Positions 7,035-16,500 of a stretch of 19,993 nucleotides of DNA are shown piece after piece. The translations under genes were made by a program, and so were the position numbers. The notes beneath the pieces were generated by a model, which saw only the letters and a list, made by a program, of their open reading frames with translations, did no database searches and was not told where the DNA came from. Origin of the DNA: GCA-2718815 sp963578105. Lineage in GTDB: Bacteria > Planctomycetota > Planctomycetia > Pirellulales > Pirellulaceae. Location of the stretch: assembly GCA_963578105.1 (NCBI GenBank), contig CAUZBP010000083.1, positions 1 through 19,993 of the forward strand, in the 5' to 3' direction. How positions within the stretch are numbered: the first letter of the stretch is position 1; every line of letters begins with the position of its first letter.

Positions 7035-8534
7035 TCACCGCCTGCTCACACGTTTGGGCAAAACAGGATGGGGCGCAAACTCGCGCTGCATTACTGCACC
7101 AAGTTCATCCTTTACAGTTCCCGAAGATGATTCAGAGAATATATTGTGATTCTCGTAAGGATCGGCTTGAAGATCAAACAGCTCACCCCAATTTTCGTGC
7201 TCAGGATAGAGCGTCATGCGCCAACGGTCAGTACGAATCGTCTGATTGTAGAGATCCAGCATTCCACGGGGGTGATATTCTGCAAACAGGTGGTCGTGCA
7301 GCGACTCGGTTCGCCCTTCCAGCAACGGCACGATCGATTGGCCGTCAGCTTGCAGATCCGATTCCCGGATGCCGGCCAGATCGAGCAGCGTGGGCGTCAG
7401 GTCGAGGTGACTGGTGAGCGCATCAATCCGTCGCCGCCTGACAATGCCGGGACTGTTGATGATACAGGGTACTTCGAGCAACTGCCGATACGGCGCCGGA
7501 CCTTTGCGCAACAGTCCGTGGTCACCGAGCAGCTCGCCGTGATCGCTGGTGAAAAGGATCGTAGTCCGATCCCTCAAGCCAGTTCGATTCAACTTGTCCA
7601 TCACGCGCCCCATGCAGTCGTCAATCATCTCGACCATACCGTAGTAGTAGGCGATGACACGCCGCAGTGTCGACTCCGAGAGCCCGCTGGTGTGAATAAG
7701 CGCACCCTGCTCCAACGGATCCAAGGGGTCGCGAAGATAGGGGGGCATACGATCCAGCTCACCGTCAACGACGCGAGGCATCAGAACGGTATTTGGGTCG
7801 TGGCGGTCACAGTACGGACGCGGTGGGGTAAATGGATGATGCGGGTCGGGAAAGGATACAAACAGAAAAAATGGTTCGTCTTCTTGCCGCTCAAGAAACT
7901 CAACAGCCCGATCGGCAATCCAACTGTTGTAATGAAGTTGATGGGGGATGGCCGACGCGAAACACTCGTCAAGATCGGCAGGTGCCGGGTTGCATGCGTT
8001 GGCTGACGCGTAAAGCTGGCCAGCTTTCGGGTGATGGCGGGCAAGCCAGTCCGCATAATGGCCTGCTTTGACGGTCTCGTCACCGTCCCCGATGACAAAT
8101 TCCACCGTGTCGAATCCGTAATAGGGTCCTGTCCAATTCGGATCATTCCGAGACCGCCAAAAAGCAACCGATTCTGGCATGTTCAAATCGGATCCCGCAA
8201 GTATTGGCTGCAGATGGAATTTCCCAATGCCGTGTGTGCGATAACCGTTCGTAGACAACGCCTGCGGGAGGGTCGGTACCGCTGGATTCAACGCGATACC
8301 ATTGCAAACCAGACTGTGCGTGCGGGCATACAAACCGGTAAACAGTGATGCACGGCTCGGTGCACAGATCTGCACCGGTGCAACGTGACTTGTCAGGATT
8401 GTCCCCGTTTCAGCGATTTGATCCAGGTTCGGCGTGTGGGCGGTTGGGTTCCCACAGCACCCAAGGCTGTCAAACCGCTGCTGATCGGTACAGAACAGGA
8501 CGAAGTTGTATCGCGCAGACAATGGAATAACCAA
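7035..8534 (-). CDS. Sulfatase, cysteine (formylglycine) type
   Basis: 499 residues, usual for type I sulfatases, which hydrolyse sulfate esters on sugars or aromatic compounds using a formylglycine made from Cys by FGE or an anaerobic maturase. The nucleophile motif is C57-A-P-S-R in QICAPSRASLFTG. Metal and substrate residues are visible: FCTDQQR near 14-20, GIGKFHL near 103-108, DPHHPF in the middle, and TSDHGELLGDHG with KGPAPYRQLLEVP further on. Calls of sulfatase or choline/phosphonate-type phosphohydrolase overlap, but CxPSR favours sulfatase. The start chosen is TTG 8534; in-frame TAA lies just upstream (about 8555) and no ATG precedes FVLFCTDQQR, so TTG at 8522 is the only close alternative. 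No clear ribosome site. No signal peptide, so it may be cytoplasmic unless the 5' end is incomplete. It is divergent from the DUF1549 gene and framed by copies of a 36-bp repeat. Confidence 0.93.
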   Translation of the reverse strand: MVIPLSARYNFVLFCTDQQRFDSLGCCGNPTAHTPNLDQIAETGTILTSHVAPVQICAPSRASLFTGLYARTHSLVCNGIALNPAVPTLPQALSTNGYRTHGIGKFHLQPILAGSDLNMPESVAFWRSRNDPNWTGPYYGFDTVEFVIGDGDETVKAGHYADWLARHHPKAGQLYASANACNPAPADLDECFASAIPHQLHYNSWIADRAVEFLERQEDEPFFLFVSFPDPHHPFTPPRPYCDRHDPNTVLMPRVVDGELDRMPPYLRDPLDPLEQGALIHTSGLSESTLRRVIAYYYGMVEMIDDCMGRVMDKLNRTGLRDRTTILFTSDHGELLGDHGLLRKGPAPYRQLLEVPCIINSPGIVRRRRIDALTSHLDLTPTLLDLAGIRESDLQADGQSIVPLLEGRTESLHDHLFAEYHPRGMLDLYNQTIRTDRWRMTLYPEHENWGELFDLQADPYENHNIFSESSSGTVKDELGAVMQREFAPHPVLPKRVSRR

Positions 8535-8584
8535 ATTCGTAACGAAACTAGTCGGTGGTTAAGGTCGCAAATATTCCGGTGAAC

Positions 8585-8660
8585 CGTTGCGGCTGGACGA
8601 CCGACTGACAGGATTTTTAACGGACTGGAATTTTAATCCGACCGGCCGGGTGCCGCAACG
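8585..8660. repeat. 76-bp inverted-repeat-bounded intergenic element
   Basis: CGTTGCGGC (8585-8593) and its exact reverse complement GCCGCAACG (8652-8660) bound 76 bp. Inside, GGATTTTTAACGGACTGG and GGAATTTTAATCCGACCGG are degenerate direct repeats of each other. It could be a small non-autonomous element or a folded regulatory leader. The right part overlaps the 36-bp repeat. Confidence 0.5.
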
Positions 8661-8664
8661 ATTT
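8629..8664 (-). promoter_or_regulatory. Right copy of 36-bp repeat, promoter-like, upstream of the sulfatase
   Basis: On the minus strand TTGCGG (8658-8653), 17 nt, TAAAAT (8635-8630). Transcription would start near 8623, about 90 nt before the sulfatase start. The spacing to the gene is close to that of the left copy relative to the broken TPR-like gene. Only two bases differ between the copies. Confidence 0.45.
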
Positions 8665-8910
8665 TTACCCCGTCGGCGACACCGACAACATCGTGGCGGG
8701 CCATCTCCTGCCAGGCAGTGCGAGCACGAATCGGAGGGAGCCCAGGCATGAGCCTGACCTGGCTATTAGGATTTGCCGTTCCTCCAGCGAGTGGTCATTC
8801 TCGAAAAAAACATAAATTAACGTGGTTGCATGCCGGTTGGCTTACTGAAAACGCGACATCGAGTAATCAGTTTGCAACAAATGCGTGGGCAGTGTACCCT
8901 ATTAAAAGTA
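8665..8910. other. Upstream region of the DUF1549 gene, no gene recognised
   Basis: No convincing gene or promoter was found here. Short frames in this stretch have no family resemblance and overlap the start of the DUF1549 gene out of frame. A minor hairpin CAGGC-ATGA-GCCTG occurs near 8742-8755. Confidence 0.4.
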
Positions 8911-11900
8911 ATGCGAAACTGTGTTCTTCATCGTCAAAAATCTGCTTGGGCAAGCACGATTGTTGCTGACTTCTGTTGCCTGCTCCTGCTCACAGGTTTT
9001 CTACCCGTAGACCCAAGACTCGCAGCGGCAGCGATGCCGCCTGACTTCGAAGCCGACATTGCACCGCTCTTGATCAAGCGATGTGTGGAGTGTCATCAGT
9101 CCCCGAAGCCGTCCGGCAACCTGCTGCTCACAACATGGAAAGGATTACAGCAGGGAGGCGACTCAGGGCCGGCACTTGATTTCGATTCGCTTGAAGAGAG
9201 TTTTCTGCTGCACCGCATCCAAGCCGGCGAAATGCCTCCTGAGAAACAAGGAGAATCTCAAACACTGCCGCGTTCGGAAATCGCGTTCCTGGAGCGCTGG
9301 ATTGCAGCAGGAGCCGAGTGGCCCAGTGCGCGGAAACTCGAGTTGTTCGAACGGACCAGCGAAGTTCGTGCAGGACGAGACTGGTGGTCCCTGCAACCGA
9401 TCCAGCGTCCGGAAGTACCAGGTCTGAAATCATTTCCACAGCCGGCAAACCCGATTGATGCGTTCATCCTCGATCGGCTCGAAAAGGAGGAGATGATTCC
9501 CGCCCCACCCGCCGACAAGCGAACTCTCCTGCGACGTCTTTATTACGATCTGACGGGCCTTCCACCGACACAGACACAGATCGAGCAGTTTGAAAGCGAT
9601 CCTTCGGCTCTGGCGTGGGAAAAGACGATTGATGAACTCCTGGATTCCCCGCAATACGGCGTGCGCTGGGGACGCTATTGGCTTGACCTCGTCCGCTACG
9701 CCGATACCAGCGGTTACGAGCGCGATCAGGAAAAAGAGTTCGCCTGGAGATATCGCGACTGGGTCGTCGACGCGTTCAATTCAGATTTGCCTTACAACCG
9801 GTTTGTCGTCGAACAGCTTGCCGGAGACGAACTCCCCGACCGCAGCGAACGCACCGTCATCGCGACGGGATTTCTCCGACTGGGAACCTGGAACGATGAA
9901 CCTAACGACCCGGCTGATTATCAATATGAACGACTGGAAGACCTGGTGCACACGACGTCGTCGGCATTTCTCGGAATGACGGTGAAATGTGCGCGATGCC
10001 ATTCCCACAAGTTCGATCCGATCAGCCAGGAAGATTATTACCGAATGGCCTCTGCCTTTTGGGCCGGGCCGATCCCCCCGAGTGACCGCAATCTGCTGGG
10101 GGGGCCTCAACCAGAGGAATTGGGTTTCTCAGAGGTTCTCGGCTGGACGGACCTGGGGCCAACCCCTCCGCCACTGTACATTCTGAAAAATGGGGAACGG
10201 AACCATCCACTGGAAGAAGTGATCCCTGCTTCGCTGTCCATGATTCCCCATTTAGAACACCGTTTCGATCCTCCCAGCGAGGGATCCACGACGTCAGAGC
10301 GCCGACTACAATTGGCCCGTTGGATTACCGATCGGGACAATCCGTTAACGCGACGGGTGCTTGTCAATCGGTTGTGGTTGCATCATTTCGGCGAGGCGAT
10401 CGTCCGTTCACCCAACAACTTTGGATTTCTGGCCAGTCCCCCCACGCATCCAGAACTGCTCGATTGGCTGGCAGAGGAATTCTTGAGTGCTCAATGGTCC
10501 ATCAAGCGGATGCACAAGCTGATTCTGACATCCAAAACCTGGCAACAGTCGTCACTGCATCCCGAGTTTGAAGCGTACCAGAAAAAAGATGCCGGCAATC
10601 GTCTGTGGTGGCGGGCCGAGCGAAGACGTCTCGATGCCGAGGCGCTACGTGATTCGATATTAGCAACGACCGGGAAACTTGACTTACACCTGGGAGGACC
10701 AGGGTTTCGCCCCTGGATCAGCCCCGCGGCTTTGGAAGGATTATCGAAGAAGTCGGCAGCTTGGGAAGCCTCCCCACCGGAGGAACAATTGCGTCGCAGC
10801 TTCTACATCTACACAAAACGTAGCCTGTTACCGCCGCTGATGACCACCTTTGACTTTTGTAGCCTCACACAGCCTTGTGGCCAGCGCAACAGCACAACGC
10901 TCCCGACGCAAGCGCTCACCCTGCTGAATAACGAGTTCGTTCACGGTCGCAGCGATGCACTCGCTCGGAAGATCTCTGCCGAAACACGTGATCCACAAGC
11001 GCAGGTCCATCAACTTTGGGCAAGTGTTTATGGAAGAGACCCATCCCCTGGTGAATTGGAGTTGGCCTTGCAGCATCTCTCTGTGCAATCGCAACGGTTT
11101 GAACCGTTGCACCAACATCTCTTCGCGCAATCGCAACGGTTGGAACCATTGAACCAACAGCAGGAAAACCAGTCTGATGAAGCTGCGGCAATCCGCTCCC
11201 AGAAGCTCAAAGAGTCTCTCGTGCTTCACCTGCAAGCGGATCAGGGAGTCACTCTAGATTCCACCGGCTCTGTTTCGAACTGGAAAGACCAGTCCGGACA
11301 CCATCATCACGCCTGGCAATCCGAAACCGCTCACCGGCCACGACTTAGCCATTATGGATTTGGAGGCCGGTCGGCAATATCGTTCGACGGTGAAGAAGAT
11401 TTCCTGCAACTCCGTGGATCCCTGCTGCAGGATCAGCAATGCACGATTATCGCCGTTGTGAACGACCGGGGACCTTCGGGACATCGGGAGATCCTTTCGA
11501 ACTGGAACCTCCTGGCCAACAACACCACAACATCCCTGTTTCTGGGATTGACCGCAGCGAAAACCGTGCGTTTCAGCGATGCTTTCTCCGCTACCGGGAA
11601 GATCGCAATGCAGAACAAGCCGTTAGTGATCATCGCGGTCAACGGGAAAAGCCATTCGGCGGTGTTTATGAACAGCCAGGAGTTGGCCGTGCGCGAGACT
11701 CCGCTTCCGTCTCGGACACTGTCGACAGACTGGGTCATCGGTCAGCAAGGTAATATCAACGGAGAGTACTGGAACGGAAAAATTGCCGAGCTTCGAGTAT
11801 ATGCTCATGCCCTGTCCGACGATGAACGATTGTCTGTCGAACGGGAAGTCTCGCACCGTTATACGATTCCTGGAGTCAGGCCAAAAACGTTAGAACCACT

Positions 11901-11976
11901 CTCCCCCCAAGCCCTTGCAGTTGCTTCGCTGGCTCACGTGTTGCTGAACTCCAACGAATTCCTTTATCTCGACTGA
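8911..11976 (+). CDS. Planctomycete cytochrome / DUF1549 / DUF1553 protein with LamG insertion
   Basis: 1021 residues from ATG 8911. This start gives a normal signal peptide (hydrophobic core DFCCLLLLTGFL, end near LAAAA). An in-frame ATG at 8830 would add 27 residues and bury it; neither has a clear ribosome site. Domains in order: PSCyt1 cytochrome-like domain, about 41-140, with heme motif C58-V-E-C61-H62; DUF1549 (PSCyt2), about 180-390, ending in its usual second motif C360-A-R-C363-H364 followed by SHKFDPI; DUF1553 (PSD1), from about 463. PSD1 is split: a 14-residue tandem repeat (722-749) and a LamG/jelly-roll domain (about 767-986) come before its usual ending, AHVLLNSNEFLYLD. These proteins are abundant in planctomycetes, are exported, and occur with DUF1501 partners and sulfatases. 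Their biochemical role is not established; polysaccharide use is a common proposal. Confidence 0.93.
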   Translation: MRNCVLHRQKSAWASTIVADFCCLLLLTGFLPVDPRLAAAAMPPDFEADIAPLLIKRCVECHQSPKPSGNLLLTTWKGLQQGGDSGPALDFDSLEESFLLHRIQAGEMPPEKQGESQTLPRSEIAFLERWIAAGAEWPSARKLELFERTSEVRAGRDWWSLQPIQRPEVPGLKSFPQPANPIDAFILDRLEKEEMIPAPPADKRTLLRRLYYDLTGLPPTQTQIEQFESDPSALAWEKTIDELLDSPQYGVRWGRYWLDLVRYADTSGYERDQEKEFAWRYRDWVVDAFNSDLPYNRFVVEQLAGDELPDRSERTVIATGFLRLGTWNDEPNDPADYQYERLEDLVHTTSSAFLGMTVKCARCHSHKFDPISQEDYYRMASAFWAGPIPPSDRNLLGGPQPEELGFSEVLGWTDLGPTPPPLYILKNGERNHPLEEVIPASLSMIPHLEHRFDPPSEGSTTSERRLQLARWITDRDNPLTRRVLVNRLWLHHFGEAIVRSPNNFGFLASPPTHPELLDWLAEEFLSAQWSIKRMHKLILTSKTWQQSSLHPEFEAYQKKDAGNRLWWRAERRRLDAEALRDSILATTGKLDLHLGGPGFRPWISPAALEGLSKKSAAWEASPPEEQLRRSFYIYTKRSLLPPLMTTFDFCSLTQPCGQRNSTTLPTQALTLLNNEFVHGRSDALARKISAETRDPQAQVHQLWASVYGRDPSPGELELALQHLSVQSQRFEPLHQHLFAQSQRLEPLNQQQENQSDEAAAIRSQKLKESLVLHLQADQGVTLDSTGSVSNWKDQSGHHHHAWQSETAHRPRLSHYGFGGRSAISFDGEEDFLQLRGSLLQDQQCTIIAVVNDRGPSGHREILSNWNLLANNTTTSLFLGLTAAKTVRFSDAFSATGKIAMQNKPLVIIAVNGKSHSAVFMNSQELAVRETPLPSRTLSTDWVIGQQGNINGEYWNGKIAELRVYAHALSDDERLSVEREVSHRYTIPGVRPKTLEPLSPQALAVASLAHVLLNSNEFLYLD
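11074..11157 (+). repeat. 42-bp in-frame tandem repeat with a palindromic core
   Basis: Two copies (11074-11115 and 11116-11157) match at 36 of 42 positions and encode HLSVQSQRFEPLHQ and HLFAQSQRLEPLNQ. Copy one contains the palindrome GCAACGGTT-TG-AACCGTTGC (11091-11110); copy two keeps it with one broken pair. It sits at the junction between the DUF1553 part and the LamG insert. Confidence 0.85.
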
Positions 11977-11984
11977 GGCCTGAT

Positions 11985-13451
11985 ATGTCGAACCGTCACA
12001 TGTTCCCCTGTGGCCAGACGCGTCGCGAGTTTATCTGGGAAATGGGCGGCGGCTTCGCCGGGCTGGCGCTGACCAGCCTGCTGGCTGGTGATCAATTCTT
12101 TGCACGGCGGGCTGAGGCCGAAGAGCAACTCACAGAGACCGTGAAACCGTGGGCCTTAAACGGCCAACTCCCGAACCCCCCGGCAAAAGCGTGTATCTTT
12201 TTAATGATGAATGGCGCTCCGTCGCAGGTCGACACGTTTGATTACAAACCGGAACTGAAAACCTATGCGGGTAAACAACTCCCCGCCGACAAAAAGTTCA
12301 TCAACTCTGGTGGACGAAAAATGGGCTACCTGACGCCTGCCTGGAGAACATTTCACCCTGGCGGTGAAAGCGGCCTTTTGATTTCCGACTACTTTCCAAA
12401 TGTCCGAAAACATGCCGACCAGCTCTGCGTGATGAACTCCTGTCATACGGACAGTCACGCGCACGGCTCGGCCCTTGTAGCGATGAACACCGGCAAGACA
12501 TTTATTGGCAGGCCATCTCTTGGAAGTTGGTGCGTCTATGGGCTTGGAACGTCTAATGCCAATCTGCCAGGTTACGTGGTTATGCTCGACAAGCGGGGCG
12601 GTCCAATCAGTGGGGAGCCCAATTGGTCAAGCGGATTCATGTCGGCAACTCATGCAGGGACCCTTTTTCGACCACTGGGAGATCCTATCCTCGACCTGAA
12701 TGGCCCGGCCCACATCACCCCGATGGTACAACGTGAACAACTCGACCTGCTCGCACAGTTCAATCAACGGCATCTCGATGCGAGGCCGGGAGGGACTGAA
12801 CTGGCCGCTCGGATTAAAAGTTATGAACTCGCTTACCGCATGCAGACTGCCGCGCCCGATGCGGTCGATCTCTCCCAGGAAACCGAAAGTACACTTCAAA
12901 TGTATGGTGTCGGCCAGTCACCTACCGACGAATATGGACGGAACTGCCTGATTGCCCGTCGTCTTGTCGAGCGGGGTGTTCGCTTCATTCAACTTTACTC
13001 CGGTGGTGGGCATCTTGATGACACCTGGGATGCCCACGATAGCATCGAAGAGAATCACGGCAGGCACGCAGCCGAAGTTGATCAGCCGATTTCTGCCCTG
13101 TTGACTGACCTCCAACAGCGCGGAATGCTGGAGGAAACCCTGGTGGTCTGGGGAGGTGAATTCGGCCGGATGCCGTTTAGCGAGGGAAAAGACGCCCCAG
13201 GCCGCAATCATAATCCGTACGGTTTCAGCATGTGGCTGGCCGGGGGAGGAGTCCAAGGTGGAATAACCTACGGTGAAACGGACGAATTCGGATTTGAAGC
13301 CGCGAAGGACCCGGTTCACTTACACGATCTTCATGCCACGATTCTGCACATCATGGGACTCGATCATGAACTGTTGACCTATTTTTACCAGGGTCGTGAG
13401 GAAAGCCTCACCGATGTTGGTGGGCACGTGGTTCATGACATTTTTGCCTGA
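11985..13451 (+). CDS. DUF1501 family protein, Tat-exported
   Basis: 488 residues, usual for DUF1501, a family with an alkaline-phosphatase/sulfatase-like fold. The N-terminus has a twin-arginine signal (TRREF, R13-R14, then GGGFAGLALTSLLAG), so export is folded and probably to the periplasm. Conserved-looking stretches include FLMMNGAPSQVDTFDYKP, SCHTDSHAHGSA, GRNCLIARRLVERGVRF, VWGGEFGRMPF and GRNHNPYGFSMWLAGGGV, with several His/Asp candidates for metal binding. The start is 8 nt after the stop of the DUF1549/DUF1553 gene, so the two form an operon and are presumably partners. Enzyme activity has not been assigned to the family to my knowledge. Confidence 0.95.
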   Translation: MSNRHMFPCGQTRREFIWEMGGGFAGLALTSLLAGDQFFARRAEAEEQLTETVKPWALNGQLPNPPAKACIFLMMNGAPSQVDTFDYKPELKTYAGKQLPADKKFINSGGRKMGYLTPAWRTFHPGGESGLLISDYFPNVRKHADQLCVMNSCHTDSHAHGSALVAMNTGKTFIGRPSLGSWCVYGLGTSNANLPGYVVMLDKRGGPISGEPNWSSGFMSATHAGTLFRPLGDPILDLNGPAHITPMVQREQLDLLAQFNQRHLDARPGGTELAARIKSYELAYRMQTAAPDAVDLSQETESTLQMYGVGQSPTDEYGRNCLIARRLVERGVRFIQLYSGGGHLDDTWDAHDSIEENHGRHAAEVDQPISALLTDLQQRGMLEETLVVWGGEFGRMPFSEGKDAPGRNHNPYGFSMWLAGGGVQGGITYGETDEFGFEAAKDPVHLHDLHATILHIMGLDHELLTYFYQGREESLTDVGGHVVHDIFA

Positions 13452-13453
13452 TG

Positions 13454-13477
13454 CCCGCGCAAAACCATAGCGGGTTT
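13454..13477 (+). terminator. Weak hairpin between convergent genes
   Basis: CCCGC (13454-13458), 11-nt loop, GCGGG (13470-13474), then TTT. It lies directly after the DUF1501 stop. Short stem and short T-tract make this a weak call; the 135-nt gap to the convergent gene shows no better one. Confidence 0.25.
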
Positions 13478-13586
13478 AACACCTCCCGGAATCAGACTCG
13501 GATCGACCAGCGTAAAAGGACCGATCGAATTAAAAGCCAACCTGTGCCCAGTGCCCGTTTAAGTTTATCAATGGCGTGTCCTCTTT

Positions 13587-16500
13587 TTACTTAACGCTGT
13601 CGACCGCCTGGATCACCAGTTCAACCTGGCCGTTGAGATCTACCGGCACGGCCAGCGTGCCATCACTTTCCTTAACAATGCTCCTCTTGCCGTTGGCGAC
13701 AATGCTGAACGACATACCGTAGTTGATATCAGCAGGATTCACGCCGCCATCGACAAAAAGGCCATCGCGAATGTCGGGATAGAATGTACCGACAAACATC
13801 TCAAGCGTCGCTTTGCCATGACCGTTTAGCAATAGATGCAGCGCGTCGTCTTCATAATCGAGCACGCGTACATTGACCGGCGATTCGGCTGTAATGACTA
13901 CCGGGATCGGCTCAATGACCGCAGATTCATATTCTGCAAATTGCAATTCCGTACGCACACTGTCGCTGTCAACGGTCGTGGTATAACCATGGACCGTTGG
14001 TGCCCCTCGATCATCGTACTTGAAGATCCTGTGCAAGTTGCGGTTATTGTCCCAACCGTAGACTCCGGAGTTCATGGTAACGATACGTTCTTTTCCACGC
14101 ACCATCCCCGAGCGTATTTCCTCGAACGTCATCGGAAACTGTCGCGCCGCCAGCGAGGGATAGTCGAGATTCAGCCGTTCATTGTAATAAAGAAACAACA
14201 TGCCCCAGCTGAGTTTGTTGAGCATATCCCTGTAGATTTCTTCGTCCGTCCTGAAAGGTGGCGCTGCCAAAGCAGTGACGCTTGGAGCCAAATGCAAGGC
14301 TGGTCCGGAATCACATTCGCTGTCAAAGATCACATACTTCTCGTTGACGATACTGCGAGTGAAGACCGCGGAGTTACCGATTACAACGCCGCCCTTATCA
14401 CGTATCTTACGGCTGTACTCAATCATCGATGGTTGCGACAGCAACACGACTGAACTCATCTTACGCTTGATGGTTTTTGTATTCAGATCGATTTGGGCAG
14501 TGTGCCCGTCCCAGCACACATCTGTGTCATAGGTCCACGAACTGATGTAGGCAGCCAGGTAGCCATCCATAAAGGCACCGTCGAAACCAAGGTCATCCAT
14601 CATTACGTCTACACTTTTCATCATCGCGTCGTGAAAACTGTTGCCAGGCGTAGGGTAGTAAATCCACCAGGTCCAGCCAGCTTCCTGAGCCTTCTTGCTC
14701 ACATACGGTTCGCTGGCACCCCAAACTGCCTGCTCGCCATTGGCAAGAATCACTTTGGAATCAGGAAATCGTTCGGGTTCATTGGTCATGTACAGACTGT
14801 GTGCGATGTGAAAGACCACCTTAAATCCCGGATGTCTTTTGTGGATGGCTAACGCCTGTCCCTTGAGAAGCATCATCTCCTTCGGAAAGTCCATGAACTC
14901 AATACCTTCGATAGAGACCTCGGGATTATCCGCCGCGCGTGAGAGACAACTGAGGATGCCAATCTTGATGCCGCGCTTTTCGATAAAGTCTTTATCCGGT
15001 ACCTGACGACGATTCATTGGCCCCCACGAAATAACTCCGGGAGGACCCTCGACAGTACTGATACGATTCTCGACCTTGCGAAAGGTGTTAATAAAATCGT
15101 AGTAATCTCCCGAACCCGTCGGGTAGACTGCCCACTCCAATGTGTATGAAGCACCAGGCGCCAATGCAAACTTTTCGGTACATACACCGGCGGCGCCATT
15201 TTCGACGTAAGGCGCAGCCTGCACCACATACACATCGTCTATGGGAATTACACCAATGCCGCTATGGACATCTTTAAAAAACAACGACGGTGCATAATCT
15301 GGATAGTTCAACACTGGCAACCTGCCCGATTTCACATTCCCCGAAAGATAAGACTGCACGACTTGATCCGACTTGACCGGAACTTCGTTGTAAATCAGCA
15401 GGCCCAGGTCCGCGTTGGTTTTGTTGGCATAGGTATCGTTGATATAGATGTGTGTGGGAAAAACTTCTATCTCCCTTCGAATGGTGTAGGAGTCACCCTC
15501 AGCTTTGACCTGATATTTATTGGGACCGATGGCCTGCACACTGGTAGACCAGTTCTTTTCACCACCCTTAAAAGGCGTGTCCCCGGGGACCAGGTGATTG
15601 AACTCGCCGTTAGGCCACGACACTCTTGCTCGTACCGAATAGCTCCCGCCATTGGTGATGACCTGAAACCCACCGCCTTCGCCAACCTTGACTTGAAACG
15701 GGGTAGGTTTCAATCGGGGGGGAAGCGGGCCGACGGATTTGGTCGCTGGTGTCGGCAGTGTGGACTGCTTGGAGGGGTATGAGAACTCGAGCTGCTCTAC
15801 CGGATATTTTCCATTCCCATCCTCAAGGTAGACGCAAATAAGATAGTTGCCATCAGCGATATCACGGCATTGAAGCTTCACTTCCGAAATGCCATTTTCG
15901 GAAAGTGACTCAATGGTCTCAGTCTGAAGCAACTTTTCAGGATGGTCCTGGTTAGCAAGCGTCATTTTTAGACGCGTCTTGCTGTCGAGGGGCTGTAAAC
16001 CACGATAGTTCGCTACGATCACGATCTGGTCGCGATCAAAGTAGTAATAAGGGCTTACTTTCATGCGTTTAAATAGACTGGTATCAAACCCATAATCACC
16101 AGCCTCGGCTTTGAAGTGCGAGATGGCTTCTTCGCTTTCAAATGCGCGGTTGTAGACGCGCATTTTGTCGATCGGCCCCTTGAACTTCGGCAGGTCTGAC
16201 CGCCCCTTGACGCCAATGCGCAGGTTGTTCTCTACCACATATTTTTTATGCCGGGATTCACGATCACCCGTCAATCGGCCGTTAACCCACATCCGCATGC
16301 GATCGCCGTCAAACGTGGCCACCACGTGATTCCATGCACCAAGATTAACTTTTCCCTGGACGTTATTGCCGCCACTGCCAATATAGAACAGGCAGATTTC
16401 TGTATTGTAGTAGGTCAGCACATAACCCCGCATCTCCGTGCCAAAAACGCTTGCTTCGCCGAATGCTTTGCGGGTGGGTTTGACCCAGCCTTCGATCGTA

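Noticed and set aside
6852..8664. Integron-type cassette (attC sites) around the sulfatase
   Set aside because: The repeats are direct and lack the paired core sites and bulged inverted structure of attC; no integrase is present.
8718..8969. 83-codon frame before the DUF1549 gene
   Set aside because: Overlaps the DUF1549 gene out of frame and has no family resemblance.
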